Notes under the pieces: model-generated
Database searches by the model: none
The model's input: the letters and a program-made list of their open reading frames with translations, nothing else
What the model was told of the DNA's origin: nothing
Source of the DNA: SXMI01 sp964391365
GTDB taxonomy: Bacteria; Actinomycetota; Acidimicrobiia; Acidimicrobiales; Microtrichaceae
Assembly (NCBI GenBank): GCA_964391365.1
Contig: CAYMKW010000001.1
Span: 1-64,000, forward strand
Direction of reading: 5' to 3'
Length of the DNA: 64,000 bases
Program-made: the position numbers and the translations under genes
Shown here: one piece after another, positions 52,900-60,433 of the stretch
Layout of the letters: each line of letters opens with the position of its first letter
How positions within the stretch are numbered: position 1 is the first letter of the stretch

Positions 52900-53969
52900 G
52901 CTGGTGGGCGGTGCTCCTGGTGGCCGTGGCGCTCCTGGCCGGCAACGCGTTCTTCGTCGCCGTGGAGTTCGCGCTCCTCGCGGCTCGTCAGACCCGTGTC
53001 GAGCGGATGGTCGAGGAGGGTCGCTTCGGCGCCCCGACGGCGCTCCGTCAGATGCGTTCGCTCAACCTGCAGCTGGCCACCTGCCAGCTGGGGATCACCG
53101 TCATGTCACTGCTCCTCGGTTGGCTGGTCGAACCGTCGATCGGTCACGTGGTGGAGGGGTGGGTGGGCGCGTCGCCGATCCCGCCGGCCGTCGGCGCCGT
53201 CCTGGGCGTCGGCATCGCCCTGGTCATCGTCGCGTTCTTCCACATGGTCCTCGGCGAGATGGTGCCCAAGTCGGTGGCGCTCACCGCCCCGGAGCGCGTT
53301 GCGACGGTGCTGGCGCCGCTGCAGCGCGGCGTCGTCCTGCTGGTCCGGCCCGTGGTGGTGGTGCTCGACCGGCTGTCGCGGTGGGGGACCCGACTCCTCC
53401 GGGTCGAGTCGACCGACGAGCTCACCGAGGCCCACTCGCCGAACGAGCTGGCGGCGATCCTGAGCGAGTCGGCGCAGGGCGGCGAGCTCCAGGCCACCGA
53501 GCACGTGCTGTTGTCCGGCGCCATCGGCTACCTCGGCGGCCGAGTGGCGGACCACCTCACCCCTCGCTCGGAACTCGTCACCGTCCCGACCACCGCGACG
53601 GTCCGGGAGGCCGAGGAACTGATCCACCGCTCCGGCCACTCCCGGGTGCTCGTGACGACGGAGGGATCCGACGAGGTGGCGGGCTTCCTGCACGCCAAGG
53701 ACCTGCTGCGACTGGATCCGGGACAGCGTGACGGGTTGCTGCCGAACCGGGTCGTGATCGCCCCCGTCAGGGTGGCGCCCGATGAGCCGCTCGCCGACGT
53801 CCTGGTCCGGATGCGTGAGCGCCGCCGTCACGTGGCGGTGGTGGCCGAGCGGACCGACCGGCCGGGTGCCCCGGGCCCGCTCGTCGGCCTGATCACGCTG
53901 GAGGACGTCCTGGAGGCGATCGTCGGCGACATCCGGGACGAGAGCGACCGCCGCACGGGGCGCTCGTGA
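52896..53969 (+). CDS. CNNM/CorC-type transporter with CBS domains (2)
   Basis: A 357-residue paralog of the preceding protein: DUF21 domain (LLAGNAFFVAVEFALLAARQTRVERM, LGEMVPKSVALTAPE) and two CBS domains (LTPRSELVTVPTTATVREA, GLITLEDVLEAIVGDI), but without the C-terminal CorC/HlyC domain. Tandem pairs with this asymmetry are common in actinobacteria and probably act together. GTG start overlapping the first gene's stop by 4 bases; the stop overlaps the next gene the same way. Confidence 0.88.
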   Translation: MSWWAVLLVAVALLAGNAFFVAVEFALLAARQTRVERMVEEGRFGAPTALRQMRSLNLQLATCQLGITVMSLLLGWLVEPSIGHVVEGWVGASPIPPAVGAVLGVGIALVIVAFFHMVLGEMVPKSVALTAPERVATVLAPLQRGVVLLVRPVVVVLDRLSRWGTRLLRVESTDELTEAHSPNELAAILSESAQGGELQATEHVLLSGAIGYLGGRVADHLTPRSELVTVPTTATVREAEELIHRSGHSRVLVTTEGSDEVAGFLHAKDLLRLDPGQRDGLLPNRVVIAPVRVAPDEPLADVLVRMRERRRHVAVVAERTDRPGAPGPLVGLITLEDVLEAIVGDIRDESDRRTGRS

Positions 53970-55375
53970 CACCCGAGGATCGTCTGGCGCTGGCGGCCGC
54001 CCTGGGCGAACAGCTCGGCGTGGTCGCCGAGGTCCGCGATGCGAACCGGCTCTCCTCCGGCGCGTCGCGGCTCACCTGGATCGTCGACGTGGACCTGGGG
54101 GGCGTTCCCCGGCAGGTGGTGGTGCAACGTGAACGCCCCGGGGGAACCCGATCGGCATCCGGGATGGCGGCGGAGGCTGCGTTGCTCCGCGATGCTGCTG
54201 CGGCCGGCGTGCCGGTCGCACCGGTCCTGGCCTGCGACCGGGTCGCCTCCGGTGGGGACCCGCTCGGCGCCTGGATCGCCCTGGGCATGGTCGACGGCGA
54301 GACCGTGCCGCGCCGGATCCTGCGTGACGAACATCTGGCCGGGGCCCGGTCGGTCCTCCTCGCCCAGTGCGCCGCTGCACTGGTGGGGATCCACGGCATC
54401 CGTCCCGCCGAGTCCCACGGGTTGTCGGCGACCGATCAGGTCGCCGAGTTCCGAGCGGTACTGGACCTGTTCGGCGACCCGCAGCCCGTCTTCGAGCTCG
54501 CCTTCCGATGGCTCGAGCGGCGTCGCCCCGAGTCGACCTCCACGCTCTCGGTCGTCCACGGCGACTTCCGACTGGGGAACGTCGTGGTCGGTGAGGACGG
54601 GCTGCGGGCGGTCCTGGACTGGGAGCTGGCCCACCTCGGCGACCCGGTCGAGGACCTCGGTTGGTTCTGTGCGCGTGCCTGGCGTTTCGGTTCGTCCCGG
54701 CCCGCCGCCGGACTCGGTGAGCTCGAGGAGTTCCTCGATGCCTACCGTGCGGCGGGCGGTGCCGAGGTGTCGCCCGGGTCACTCCGTTGGTGGCAGGTCC
54801 TGGCGACGCTCAAGTGGGGGATCATGTGCATCGTCCAGGCCTCGGCGCACCAGCGCGGGGCGAGCCGTTCGGTGGAACTCGCCGCCATCGGACGGCGCGT
54901 CGCCGAGACCCAGGAGGACCTGCTCGAGCTGATCGACGGGCCGTCGTCGATCATTCCGGTCGAGGCGCCTGCCGGGCCCGACCGGCCGGTCGGTTGGGCC
55001 CCGCTCGGCGGGCCGGGTGGGCCCACGGTCCGGCCCGGTGGGGCCGAGCTGCTCGACGCCGTTGGTGGATTCCTGTCCGAGGTCCGGGACGAGGTTCCGG
55101 GTCGGATCGGCTTCCACGCCCGGGTGGCCGCCAACGTGGTGGCGCAGGTCGAACGGGAGCTGGTGCTGGGCCCGCTCATCGCGGATCGGCACGGGGAGAG
55201 ACTGGCTGAGCTCGGCGTGGCCGACGACGAGGCGCTCGTCGGACGCATCCGTGCCGGGGACTTCGACGGCGACGACCGGGCGCTGCTGGAGGCGCTCCGT
55301 TCGGCCACCCGTGACACGCTGGCCGTCGTGCACCCGGGCCACGCGCAACTTCCCGGAGGCGACGGGGCCTCGTGA
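53966..55375 (+). CDS. APH-family phosphotransferase fused to a DUF6285-like domain
   Basis: A 469-residue protein. Residues ~10-330 are an aminoglycoside-phosphotransferase/choline-kinase fold: the catalytic loop VVHGDFRLGNVVV and the metal-binding LDWELAHLGDPVEDLGW are intact. This subgroup (ACAD10-like) often lies near acyl-CoA dehydrogenases. After a Pro/Gly linker, residues ~350-465 (LLDAVGGFLSEVRDEV, FHARVAANVVAQVEREL) resemble DUF6285, usually a separate neighbouring gene. The substrate is unknown. GTGA overlaps on both sides tie it to the CNNM pair and the PIG-L gene. Confidence 0.8.
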   Translation: MTPEDRLALAAALGEQLGVVAEVRDANRLSSGASRLTWIVDVDLGGVPRQVVVQRERPGGTRSASGMAAEAALLRDAAAAGVPVAPVLACDRVASGGDPLGAWIALGMVDGETVPRRILRDEHLAGARSVLLAQCAAALVGIHGIRPAESHGLSATDQVAEFRAVLDLFGDPQPVFELAFRWLERRRPESTSTLSVVHGDFRLGNVVVGEDGLRAVLDWELAHLGDPVEDLGWFCARAWRFGSSRPAAGLGELEEFLDAYRAAGGAEVSPGSLRWWQVLATLKWGIMCIVQASAHQRGASRSVELAAIGRRVAETQEDLLELIDGPSSIIPVEAPAGPDRPVGWAPLGGPGGPTVRPGGAELLDAVGGFLSEVRDEVPGRIGFHARVAANVVAQVERELVLGPLIADRHGERLAELGVADDEALVGRIRAGDFDGDDRALLEALRSATRDTLAVVHPGHAQLPGGDGAS

Positions 55376-56121
55376 CCGACGTCCTCCTGCTCTCGCCGCA
55401 CTTCGACGACGTCCCGCTGTCCCTCGGCCAGTCCCTCACGGACGGACGGCTGGCCGGGGCCAGTGTGACCGTGGCGGTGGTGTTCAGCCGCTCGAACTGG
55501 ACGCGATGGTTCCACCCGACGGCGGGACGGGCCGCTCCGGTCAGCCGATGGCGTCGGGTCGAGGAGTCGTTGGCGGCGAAGCGGTTCGGCTACCGGGTCG
55601 TGACGCTGGGCGCCGAGGAGTGGATGCTGCGCACGGGCCGGACCGACCTCGCGGGTCTGCTCGATCCCGACGCCGACGTCAACGCCAACGGTCTGGACGA
55701 GCGGGTCCTGCAGCGGCTGCAACCGCTGCTCGACGGCGCCGGTGCGGTCTGGACCTGCGCCGGTGTGGGGAACCACGTCGACCACCAGGTGGTCCGCGAG
55801 ATCGGAGCCCGGCTCGTCGACTCGGGTCGCCCCGGCGTGGCGTTCTACCTCGACCGGCCGTACGCGGCGCTCGCCGACGCTGCCGAGCTCGAGGCCGTGG
55901 GGCGCCGACTGGCCGACCGCCTCGGTGCGCCGCTCGAGCTCGTCGACGTCTCCGGCCCGATCGGTCCGGGTCTGGGACGGCGACTGCGACGGACCTACCC
56001 CAGCCAGATCGACGACCTCTTCCGCTCGGCCATGGACGCCGATGTGGCGTCCGGCGCCGTCGAGCAGGTCTGGGTGCTGCGGGATGAGGACCGGCACGGG
56101 ACGATCCTCACGGGACGCTGA
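55372..56121 (+). CDS. PIG-L/LmbE-family deacetylase
   Basis: A 249-residue zinc-dependent deacetylase-like protein. The N-terminal SPHFDDVPLSLG replaces the usual HPDDE and the second metal site is GVGNHVDHQVVRE. This form (SPHxDD) is common in PIG-L proteins of glycan and natural-product clusters. It does not look like MshB of mycothiol synthesis, whose motif is AHPDDE and which is longer. Last gene of the GTGA-overlap chain from 51497. Its last bases, including the stop, are the left copy of a 12-base direct repeat, with the right copy at 57498-57509. Confidence 0.82.
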   Translation: MTDVLLLSPHFDDVPLSLGQSLTDGRLAGASVTVAVVFSRSNWTRWFHPTAGRAAPVSRWRRVEESLAAKRFGYRVVTLGAEEWMLRTGRTDLAGLLDPDADVNANGLDERVLQRLQPLLDGAGAVWTCAGVGNHVDHQVVREIGARLVDSGRPGVAFYLDRPYAALADAAELEAVGRRLADRLGAPLELVDVSGPIGPGLGRRLRRTYPSQIDDLFRSAMDADVASGAVEQVWVLRDEDRHGTILTGR

Positions 56122-56125
56122 GTTC

Positions 56126-56161
56126 GGCAGCAAGGTGAGATGGATGGAGCAAGTCTCCATC
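56126..56161 (+). repeat. left 36-base inverted repeat of the element
   Basis: Starts GGCAGCAAGG and ends TCCATC; pairs with 57455-57490 at 31 of 36 positions. Confidence 0.85.
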
Positions 56162-56252
56162 CCCGTTGACGATCGCGAACGAAACCAACCCGGCGATCTG
56201 GGGCAGTCGGCGCCGGGGCGAATGTAGGTAGGCGGTCGAACGGGGTGGGTCC

Positions 56253-56258
56253 TACGTT
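56253..56258 (+). promoter_or_regulatory. -10 box TACGTT of the VOC gene
   Basis: TACGTT, 6 bases, GTG at 56265; chooses this start over the GTG at 56259. Confidence 0.5.
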
Positions 56259-56264
56259 GTGGCC

Positions 56265-56681
56265 GTGACGACTTCCGACGCAGTTCTCCATCTCTCGATC
56301 CCGGTCGACGATCTGGATGCGGCTCGTCGCTTCTACGTCGACGCGTTCAGGTGCAGCGTCGGGCGGGTGCGCGAGGACTGGGTCGATGTGTGGTTCTACG
56401 GGATGCAGCTCACGCTGCAGCATCGGCCTGGTGAGGTGCGCGCGCCCGGGGAGGAGGGCGTTCGCCACTTCGGTGTCGTCCTGACCGATCGCGAGAGCTA
56501 CTCGAAGCTGGTCGATCGTCTCCGCGCTGCAGGGGTCAGCTGGCTGTCAGAGCCTGCGGATCACGCCGAGGTCACCCTGAGCGGCAAGGTCGGCGGCAAG
56601 CTCGCCGATCCGAGCGGCAACGTCATCGAGGTGAAGTACTACGCCGACGCGGACGCGTATCGCGCAGGCGCCAGCGAGTGA
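56265..56681 (+). CDS. VOC-superfamily (glyoxalase/bleomycin-resistance-like) protein
   Basis: A 138-residue protein with the paired beta-alpha-beta-beta-beta modules of the vicinal oxygen chelate fold: LHLSIPVDDLDAARRFYVDAF at the N-terminus, HFGVVLTDRESYSKLVDRLRAAGV in the middle, and KLADPSGNVIEVKYY at the end, with His and Glu in metal-ligand places. These include glyoxalases, dioxygenases and antibiotic-binding proteins; the function here is unknown. It sits in the element bounded by inverted repeats. Codon third positions are less GC-rich than in flanking genes. Confidence 0.82.
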   Translation: MTTSDAVLHLSIPVDDLDAARRFYVDAFRCSVGRVREDWVDVWFYGMQLTLQHRPGEVRAPGEEGVRHFGVVLTDRESYSKLVDRLRAAGVSWLSEPADHAEVTLSGKVGGKLADPSGNVIEVKYYADADAYRAGASE

Positions 56682-56697
56682 CGCACCACGTCGCAGT

Positions 56698-56713
56698 CCC
56701 GGCGTTCGGGGGC
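56698..56713 (+). repeat. 16-base direct repeat, copy 1
   Basis: CCCGGCGTTCGGGGGC, repeated exactly at 57243-57258; the two copies flank the GNAT gene. Confidence 0.85.
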
Positions 56714-56727
56714 ACCCGACCGGCAGG

Positions 56728-57186
56728 TCAGAGCGGCAACTCCATCCAGTTCGGGTTCGGCTTGAACCCGGCGCTTTCGTAGAGCGGTTTCCCATCAGGA
56801 GTTGCGTACAACAGGAGCCGCCTGAGGCCGAGCTGGTCCGCCTCGCGTCGACAGGCTGCGAGCAGCTGTCGCCCCAGGCCGTGACGCCGATGAGTAGGCG
56901 CGACGTACATGTTGATGATGTAGCCCTCGACCCCCGAGGTGTCCTCGGGTCGGGGTGCGAGGTCGAGCAGCAGCATGGTCACCGCGCCCACGGCGATGCC
57001 GTCGCGCTCGGCCAACCAGGAACGGCTCGTGGCGGACTCGTGATGTCGGCGGAGGAAGTCGACGGTCGCAGCTCTGAACTCCGCCGGGAGCCGCGTCGGG
57101 TCGACGCCGCGATGCTCGGCCAGGAACCTCAGCCGCAGCTCGGCAACTGCATCGAGATCTGCCTCAGTCGTCTCGCGAATGAACAC
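56728..57186 (-). CDS. GNAT-family N-acetyltransferase
   Basis: A 152-residue GNAT enzyme using acetyl-CoA. FIRETTEADLDAVAELRLRFL opens the fold, the acetyl-CoA loop is VAPTHRRHGLGRQLLAAC (R/QxxGxG/A), and LLLYATPDGKPLYESAGFKPN is the C-terminal signature. Substrate unknown; the family includes antibiotic and toxin acetyltransferases. The GTG at 57186 is chosen because CAGGCT lies 6 bases upstream; a longer reading to 57441 has no family similarity. It is on the opposite strand to the VOC gene, both inside the element, and 16-base direct repeats flank it. Confidence 0.85.
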   Translation of the reverse strand: MFIRETTEADLDAVAELRLRFLAEHRGVDPTRLPAEFRAATVDFLRRHHESATSRSWLAERDGIAVGAVTMLLLDLAPRPEDTSGVEGYIINMYVAPTHRRHGLGRQLLAACRREADQLGLRRLLLYATPDGKPLYESAGFKPNPNWMELPL

Positions 57187-57192
57187 AGTGGG

Positions 57193-57198
57193 AGCCTG
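57193..57198 (-). promoter_or_regulatory. -10-like box CAGGCT of the GNAT gene
   Basis: CAGGCT, 6 bases, GTG. Confidence 0.4.
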
Positions 57199-57242
57199 AT
57201 GGAGGTGGCAACGACGCGCCAACCGCGATTCAAGCGCTCGTA

Positions 57243-57258
57243 CCCGGCGTTCGGGGGC
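57243..57258 (+). repeat. 16-base direct repeat, copy 2
   Basis: Identical to 56698-56713. Confidence 0.85.
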
Positions 57259-57349
57259 GGGAAGTTCTCTGGGCAGTGTGCGACTCCTGAGGGCACGCGA
57301 TGCCCAGAGGTCACACGCTCGCTCGTCGGGTTGGCCGATTTGCCGGCCC

Positions 57350-57372
57350 TTCGCGTTGCAGAGCAACGCGAA
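57350..57372. repeat. 10-bp perfect hairpin
   Basis: TTCGCGTTGC, loop AGA, GCAACGCGAA. Could be a terminator or a structural part of the element; no T-run follows. Confidence 0.7.
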
Positions 57373-57454
57373 ACGCCTGGATTCCGCTGCGACGAGGGTG
57401 TCCTCAAGGTGCCGGTAGGGGGCACTCGCGAGGCCCATCATCAGCTCGCCGTGC

Positions 57455-57490
57455 GATGGACATTTGCTCCATCTGTCTAACCTTGCTGCC
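57455..57490 (-). repeat. right 36-base inverted repeat of the element
   Basis: Reverse complement begins GGCAGCAAGG; partner of 56126-56161. Confidence 0.85.
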
Positions 57491-57548
57491 TATCCCGCGG
57501 GACGCTGAGGCCAGAGGGGCGATCTGGCCGGTCAGGGGCCACGACCGG

Positions 57549-57554
57549 TAGCGT
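57549..57554 (+). promoter_or_regulatory. -10 box TAGCGT of the F420 reductase gene
   Basis: TAGCGT, 6 bases, ATG; leaderless-type. Confidence 0.55.
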
Positions 57555-57560
57555 GTCGGG

Positions 57561-58217
57561 ATGCAGATCGGCGTGCTCGGAGGAACGGGTCCGGCGGGGA
57601 GCGGCCTGGCCGTCCGGCTGGCATCGGTGGGGTTCGACGTGGTCGTGGGATCGCGCTCGAAGTACCGGGCGATGGAGGTCCGCGACAAGCTCCTGTCGCG
57701 CTACCCGGACCGTGGCCTGTCGATCGAGGCCGGCGACAACCACGAGGCGTCGTCCGCTGACGTCGTGTTCATCGCCACGCCCTGGGACGCCGCCGGAGCG
57801 ACGGCATCGGAGTGCGCCGCCGAGCTGAAGGGCAAGGTCGTCGTGTCCATGGCGAACGCCCTCGCTCGGGTGGGCCACGAGTTCCAACCGCTCGTCCCGC
57901 CGCGAGGCTCCGTCGCCGCATCCGTGCAGGCGGCGGTTCCCAAGTCGCTGGTGGCCGCGACCATGCACCACGTCCCGGCCAAGGAGCTCGGTGAGATCGA
58001 CCACCCGGTCGAGTCGGACGTGCTCGTGTGCTCCGACCATCCGTCGGCCACGGCGACGACCATCGACATCGTCTCGAAGATCCCGGACCTCCGGGCCGTC
58101 GACGCCGGTGAACTGTCGAACGCCGCACCGATCGAGGCGTTCGCCGCGGTCCTGCTCCAGGTCAACGTCAAGTACAAGACCCGGGTGGCGATCCGCTTCA
58201 CCGGTCTCCCGCACTGA
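57561..58217 (+). CDS. npdG: F420-dependent NADP reductase
   Basis: Moves hydride between coenzyme F420 and NADP in the cytosol. The 218 residues match the short family: N-terminal NADP-binding IGVLGGTGPAGSGLAVRLASVG with VVVGSRS for the 2'-phosphate, VFIATPWDAA, VVVSMANALA, and the C-terminal dimer and F420 part (DAGELSNAAPIEAFAAVLLQVN, KYKTRVAIRFTGLP). ATG start 6 bases after TAGCGT. Shows that the organism uses F420. It lies 51 bases downstream of the inserted element, and mshC follows after 55 bases with its own box. Confidence 0.93.
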   Translation: MQIGVLGGTGPAGSGLAVRLASVGFDVVVGSRSKYRAMEVRDKLLSRYPDRGLSIEAGDNHEASSADVVFIATPWDAAGATASECAAELKGKVVVSMANALARVGHEFQPLVPPRGSVAASVQAAVPKSLVAATMHHVPAKELGEIDHPVESDVLVCSDHPSATATTIDIVSKIPDLRAVDAGELSNAAPIEAFAAVLLQVNVKYKTRVAIRFTGLPH

Positions 58218-58258
58218 GCGATCCCCCGACCGTGCCCGGCCGATGTCGGGCCACCCGG

Positions 58259-58264
58259 TAGCCT
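58259..58264 (+). promoter_or_regulatory. -10 box TAGCCT of mshC
   Basis: TAGCCT 8 bases before the GTG start. Confidence 0.5.
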
Positions 58265-58272
58265 CACCCGCT

Positions 58273-59421
58273 GTGCGCCTGTACGACACCGCTCGGCGCG
58301 AGGTGGTGCCCTTCGAGCCCGCCGGCCGGACCGTCACCATGTACACGTGCGGGATCACCCCGTACGACTCGACGCACCTCGGGCACGCGACCACCTACCT
58401 GACCTACGACGTCCTGCAGCGCCGGCTCCGGGACCTGGGTCACGACACCCGGTGCGTCCGCAACGTCACCGACGTGGACGACAGCATCCTGCCCAAGGCG
58501 AGGGAGCTGGGAGTCCACTACCTGGACCTAGCCGCCGCCGAGCTGGCCCGCTTCGATGCCGACGTGGCGTGGCTCGAGATGATCCCTGCGTGGTCCGAGC
58601 CGCGGGCCACCTCCGCGATCGCCGACATCCGCGGGTTCATCGGCATGGTGCTCGACACCGGCCACGCCTACACGGCCGCCGGCGGCGTCTACTTCGACGT
58701 GTCGACCGCCCCGGAGTTCGGATTCCTGAGCCACCTCGACCGGGCCGAGATGCTGGCGCTGGCCGCCGAGCGGGGCGGAAACGTCGAGGATCCCGCGAAA
58801 CGGGATCCGCTCGACTTCGTGCTGTGGCAGCCGTCGCTGCCCGACGAGCCGAGCTGGGACACGCTCTGGGGACCCGGACGGCCCGGCTGGCACATCGAGT
58901 GTTCGGCGTTGTGCCTGCGCGAGCTCGGCACGACGATCGATCTGCACGGCGGGGGTTCCGACCTGATCTTCCCCCACCACGAGTGCGAGGCGGCCCAGTC
59001 GCGAGCCGCAACCGGCGAACCACTCGTCCGACACTGGATGCACCAGGCCATGGTCCGCATGGACGGCGAGAAGATGTCCAAGTCCCTCGGCAACCTCGTG
59101 TTCGTCTCGGACCTGGCCCAGCACTGGGACCCCCGCTCGGTCCGACTCGCCTGTGTCGGCCACCACTACCGGGACGGTTGGGAGTGGCACGGTGGGCTCC
59201 TGCCCGAGGCCGACGAGCGGCTCCGTCGCTGGGTCGGCGCCGGCGAGGGCTCCGGGGCGCTCGAGCAGGTCCGGGCCGCGCTCGACGAGGACCTCGACAC
59301 GCCCGGAGCTGTTGCAGCGATCGACTCGGCTGCTGCTCGAGGAGTCGGCGTGTCGGAGGCGGCGGCGCTGCTCGGGGTCCACACCGACCGGCCGGTCGAC
59401 TCGCCCTCGTCACCTGTGTGA
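58273..59421 (+). CDS. mshC: cysteine--glucosaminyl-inositol ligase (mycothiol synthesis)
   Basis: ATP-dependent ligase joining Cys to GlcN-inositol, the third step of mycothiol synthesis. It is a class I tRNA synthetase-like enzyme derived from CysS. The N-terminal MYTCGITPYDSTHLGHATTY has the HIGH-like motif in the form typical of MshC (CysS has CGPTVYDxxHIGN), and the KMSKSLGNLV motif lies near 275-285. Zinc-site residues are in ECSALCLREL and PHHECE. At 382 residues it is somewhat shorter than mycobacterial MshC (~412) and lacks the CysS anticodon domain. GTG start with TAGCCT 8 bases upstream. The other mycothiol genes are not in the window. Confidence 0.88.
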   Translation: MRLYDTARREVVPFEPAGRTVTMYTCGITPYDSTHLGHATTYLTYDVLQRRLRDLGHDTRCVRNVTDVDDSILPKARELGVHYLDLAAAELARFDADVAWLEMIPAWSEPRATSAIADIRGFIGMVLDTGHAYTAAGGVYFDVSTAPEFGFLSHLDRAEMLALAAERGGNVEDPAKRDPLDFVLWQPSLPDEPSWDTLWGPGRPGWHIECSALCLRELGTTIDLHGGGSDLIFPHHECEAAQSRAATGEPLVRHWMHQAMVRMDGEKMSKSLGNLVFVSDLAQHWDPRSVRLACVGHHYRDGWEWHGGLLPEADERLRRWVGAGEGSGALEQVRAALDEDLDTPGAVAAIDSAAARGVGVSEAAALLGVHTDRPVDSPSSPV

Positions 59422-59461
59422 ACACTCCGTGAGCCAACCGACGGCTGTCGGTTGCCACGGC

Positions 59462-59467
59462 TAGTCT
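59462..59467 (+). promoter_or_regulatory. -10 box TAGTCT of plsC
   Basis: TAGTCT 60 bases before the start codon; the leader includes the GAGGAG ribosome binding site. Confidence 0.4.
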
Positions 59468-59527
59468 CCACCGATCAGGGAGTCGGCGGAGCCGACGACA
59501 ACGGACGAGTGGACGAGGAGCGGACGG

Positions 59528-60388
59528 GTGGGACGGAGCGCCGGACAGATCCAGGGCATCGCCCGGGCCGTCCTGACGCCACCGTTCCGGTTCCTCTGGA
59601 AGGTGACCACCGAGGGGATGCAGCACATCCCCGCCACGGGCGGTGCCATCATCGCTCCCAACCACATCTCGGTCCTGGACTCGTTCTTCGTGCCGCTCGT
59701 CCTGCCGAGGCGGATCACCTACGTGGGCAAGGCGGAGTACCTCGACGACTGGCGAACCCGGTTCCTCTTCCCGGCCATGGGCATGATCCCGATCGACCGG
59801 AAGGGTGGCGACGCTGCGGCGGCGGCCCTCGACGCAGCCGCGGGTCTCCTCGAGTCCGGCGAGTTGTTCGGGATCTACCCCGAGGGCACCCGGTCACGGG
59901 ACGGCGTCCTGCACAAGGGTCACACGGGCGTCGCGCGACTGGCGCTCCGGACGGGTGCGCCCATCGTGCCCGTGGGAATCATCGGCACCGACGCCGTGCA
60001 GCCACCGGACGCCCGCTTCCCGTTGCCGTTCCGTCGGGTGCACATCCGCTTCGGTCGGCCGGTGGATCCGGCCCGCTACCAGCACCTCGGTGACGACCGG
60101 ATGGTCCTGCGTCAGATCACCGACGAGGTTGTCTACGAGATCCGGAGCCTCACGGGCCAGGAGTACGTCGACGCCTACGCGGCCCGCCCGGGAGCTGCTC
60201 CCGAGCCGATCGCCCCCGTGGTGCCGATGCGCCCCGACGAGCCGGAGCGGCCTGCGGTCGTCGTCGCCTCGGCCGCCGCCTCGACGACGGCCCCGGTCGT
60301 GGTGGATGGTGGCGACGGAGTCGAGCGGCGTTCCTCGGCCGCTGTGCTCACGGCCCGGCCGCTCGATCTCGACCTGCAGCTGGCCTGA
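59528..60388 (+). CDS. plsC: 1-acyl-glycerol-3-phosphate acyltransferase
   Basis: Makes phosphatidic acid at the membrane. The 286 residues have the PlsC motifs in order: HX4D (NHISVLDSFF), the second block around YLDDWRTRFLFPAMGMIPIDR, the substrate block YPEGTRSRDG and IVPVGIIGTDAVQP. The last ~70 residues are Pro/Ala/Val-rich and outside the family domain. GTG start with GAGGAG 7 bases upstream. Related enzymes could use other acceptors; general phospholipid synthesis is the simplest role. It converges with the GH5 gene across a hairpin. Confidence 0.9.
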   Translation: MGRSAGQIQGIARAVLTPPFRFLWKVTTEGMQHIPATGGAIIAPNHISVLDSFFVPLVLPRRITYVGKAEYLDDWRTRFLFPAMGMIPIDRKGGDAAAAALDAAAGLLESGELFGIYPEGTRSRDGVLHKGHTGVARLALRTGAPIVPVGIIGTDAVQPPDARFPLPFRRVHIRFGRPVDPARYQHLGDDRMVLRQITDEVVYEIRSLTGQEYVDAYAARPGAAPEPIAPVVPMRPDEPERPAVVVASAAASTTAPVVVDGGDGVERRSSAAVLTARPLDLDLQLA

Positions 60389-60391
60389 CTC

Positions 60392-60410
60392 GGCGGCGAC
60401 GATCGCCGCC
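60392..60410. terminator. 8-bp hairpin between plsC and the GH5 gene
   Basis: GGCGGCGA/TCGCCGCC with a 3-base loop, 4 bases after the plsC stop; could serve both converging transcripts. Confidence 0.6.
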
Positions 60411-60433
60411 GCCGGCGCCGCCTCAGCCCGGAC

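Larger units (their letters stand above)
56111..57509. mobile_element. probable inserted element with VOC and GNAT genes
   Basis: The segment is bounded by a 12-base direct repeat, CGGGACGCTGAG, at 56111-56122 and 57498-57509, and just inside by 36-base inverted repeats (56126-56161 and 57455-57490; 31 of 36 match). Each inverted repeat holds its own small hairpin GATGGA-N7-TCCATC. Inside are a VOC gene and an opposed GNAT gene with visibly less GC-rich codons than the flanks. There is no transposase or integrase. Reading it as a non-autonomous insertion with a 12-base target duplication is inference; the repeats are seen directly. Confidence 0.6.
57199..57548. other. intergenic stretch without a gene
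   Basis: About 350 bases with no supported coding region. It holds the second 16-base repeat (57243-57258), a perfect 10-bp hairpin with a 3-base loop (57350-57372), the right 36-base inverted repeat (57455-57490) and the right 12-base direct repeat (57498-57509). Confidence 0.7.

Noticed and set aside
55372..56121. PIG-L protein as the mycothiol deacetylase MshB
   Set aside because: The HPDDE motif is replaced by SPHFDD and the protein is shorter than MshB; nearness to mshC is not enough.
56126..57490. Integron cassette with attC sites
   Set aside because: GTTAGAC occurs in the right inverted repeat, but the left copy does not fit GTTRRRY, no integrase is present, and the repeats are inverted rather than direct.
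58273..59421. cysS (cysteinyl-tRNA synthetase)
   Set aside because: The CGITPYDSTHLGHA motif and the lack of an anticodon domain fit MshC better.
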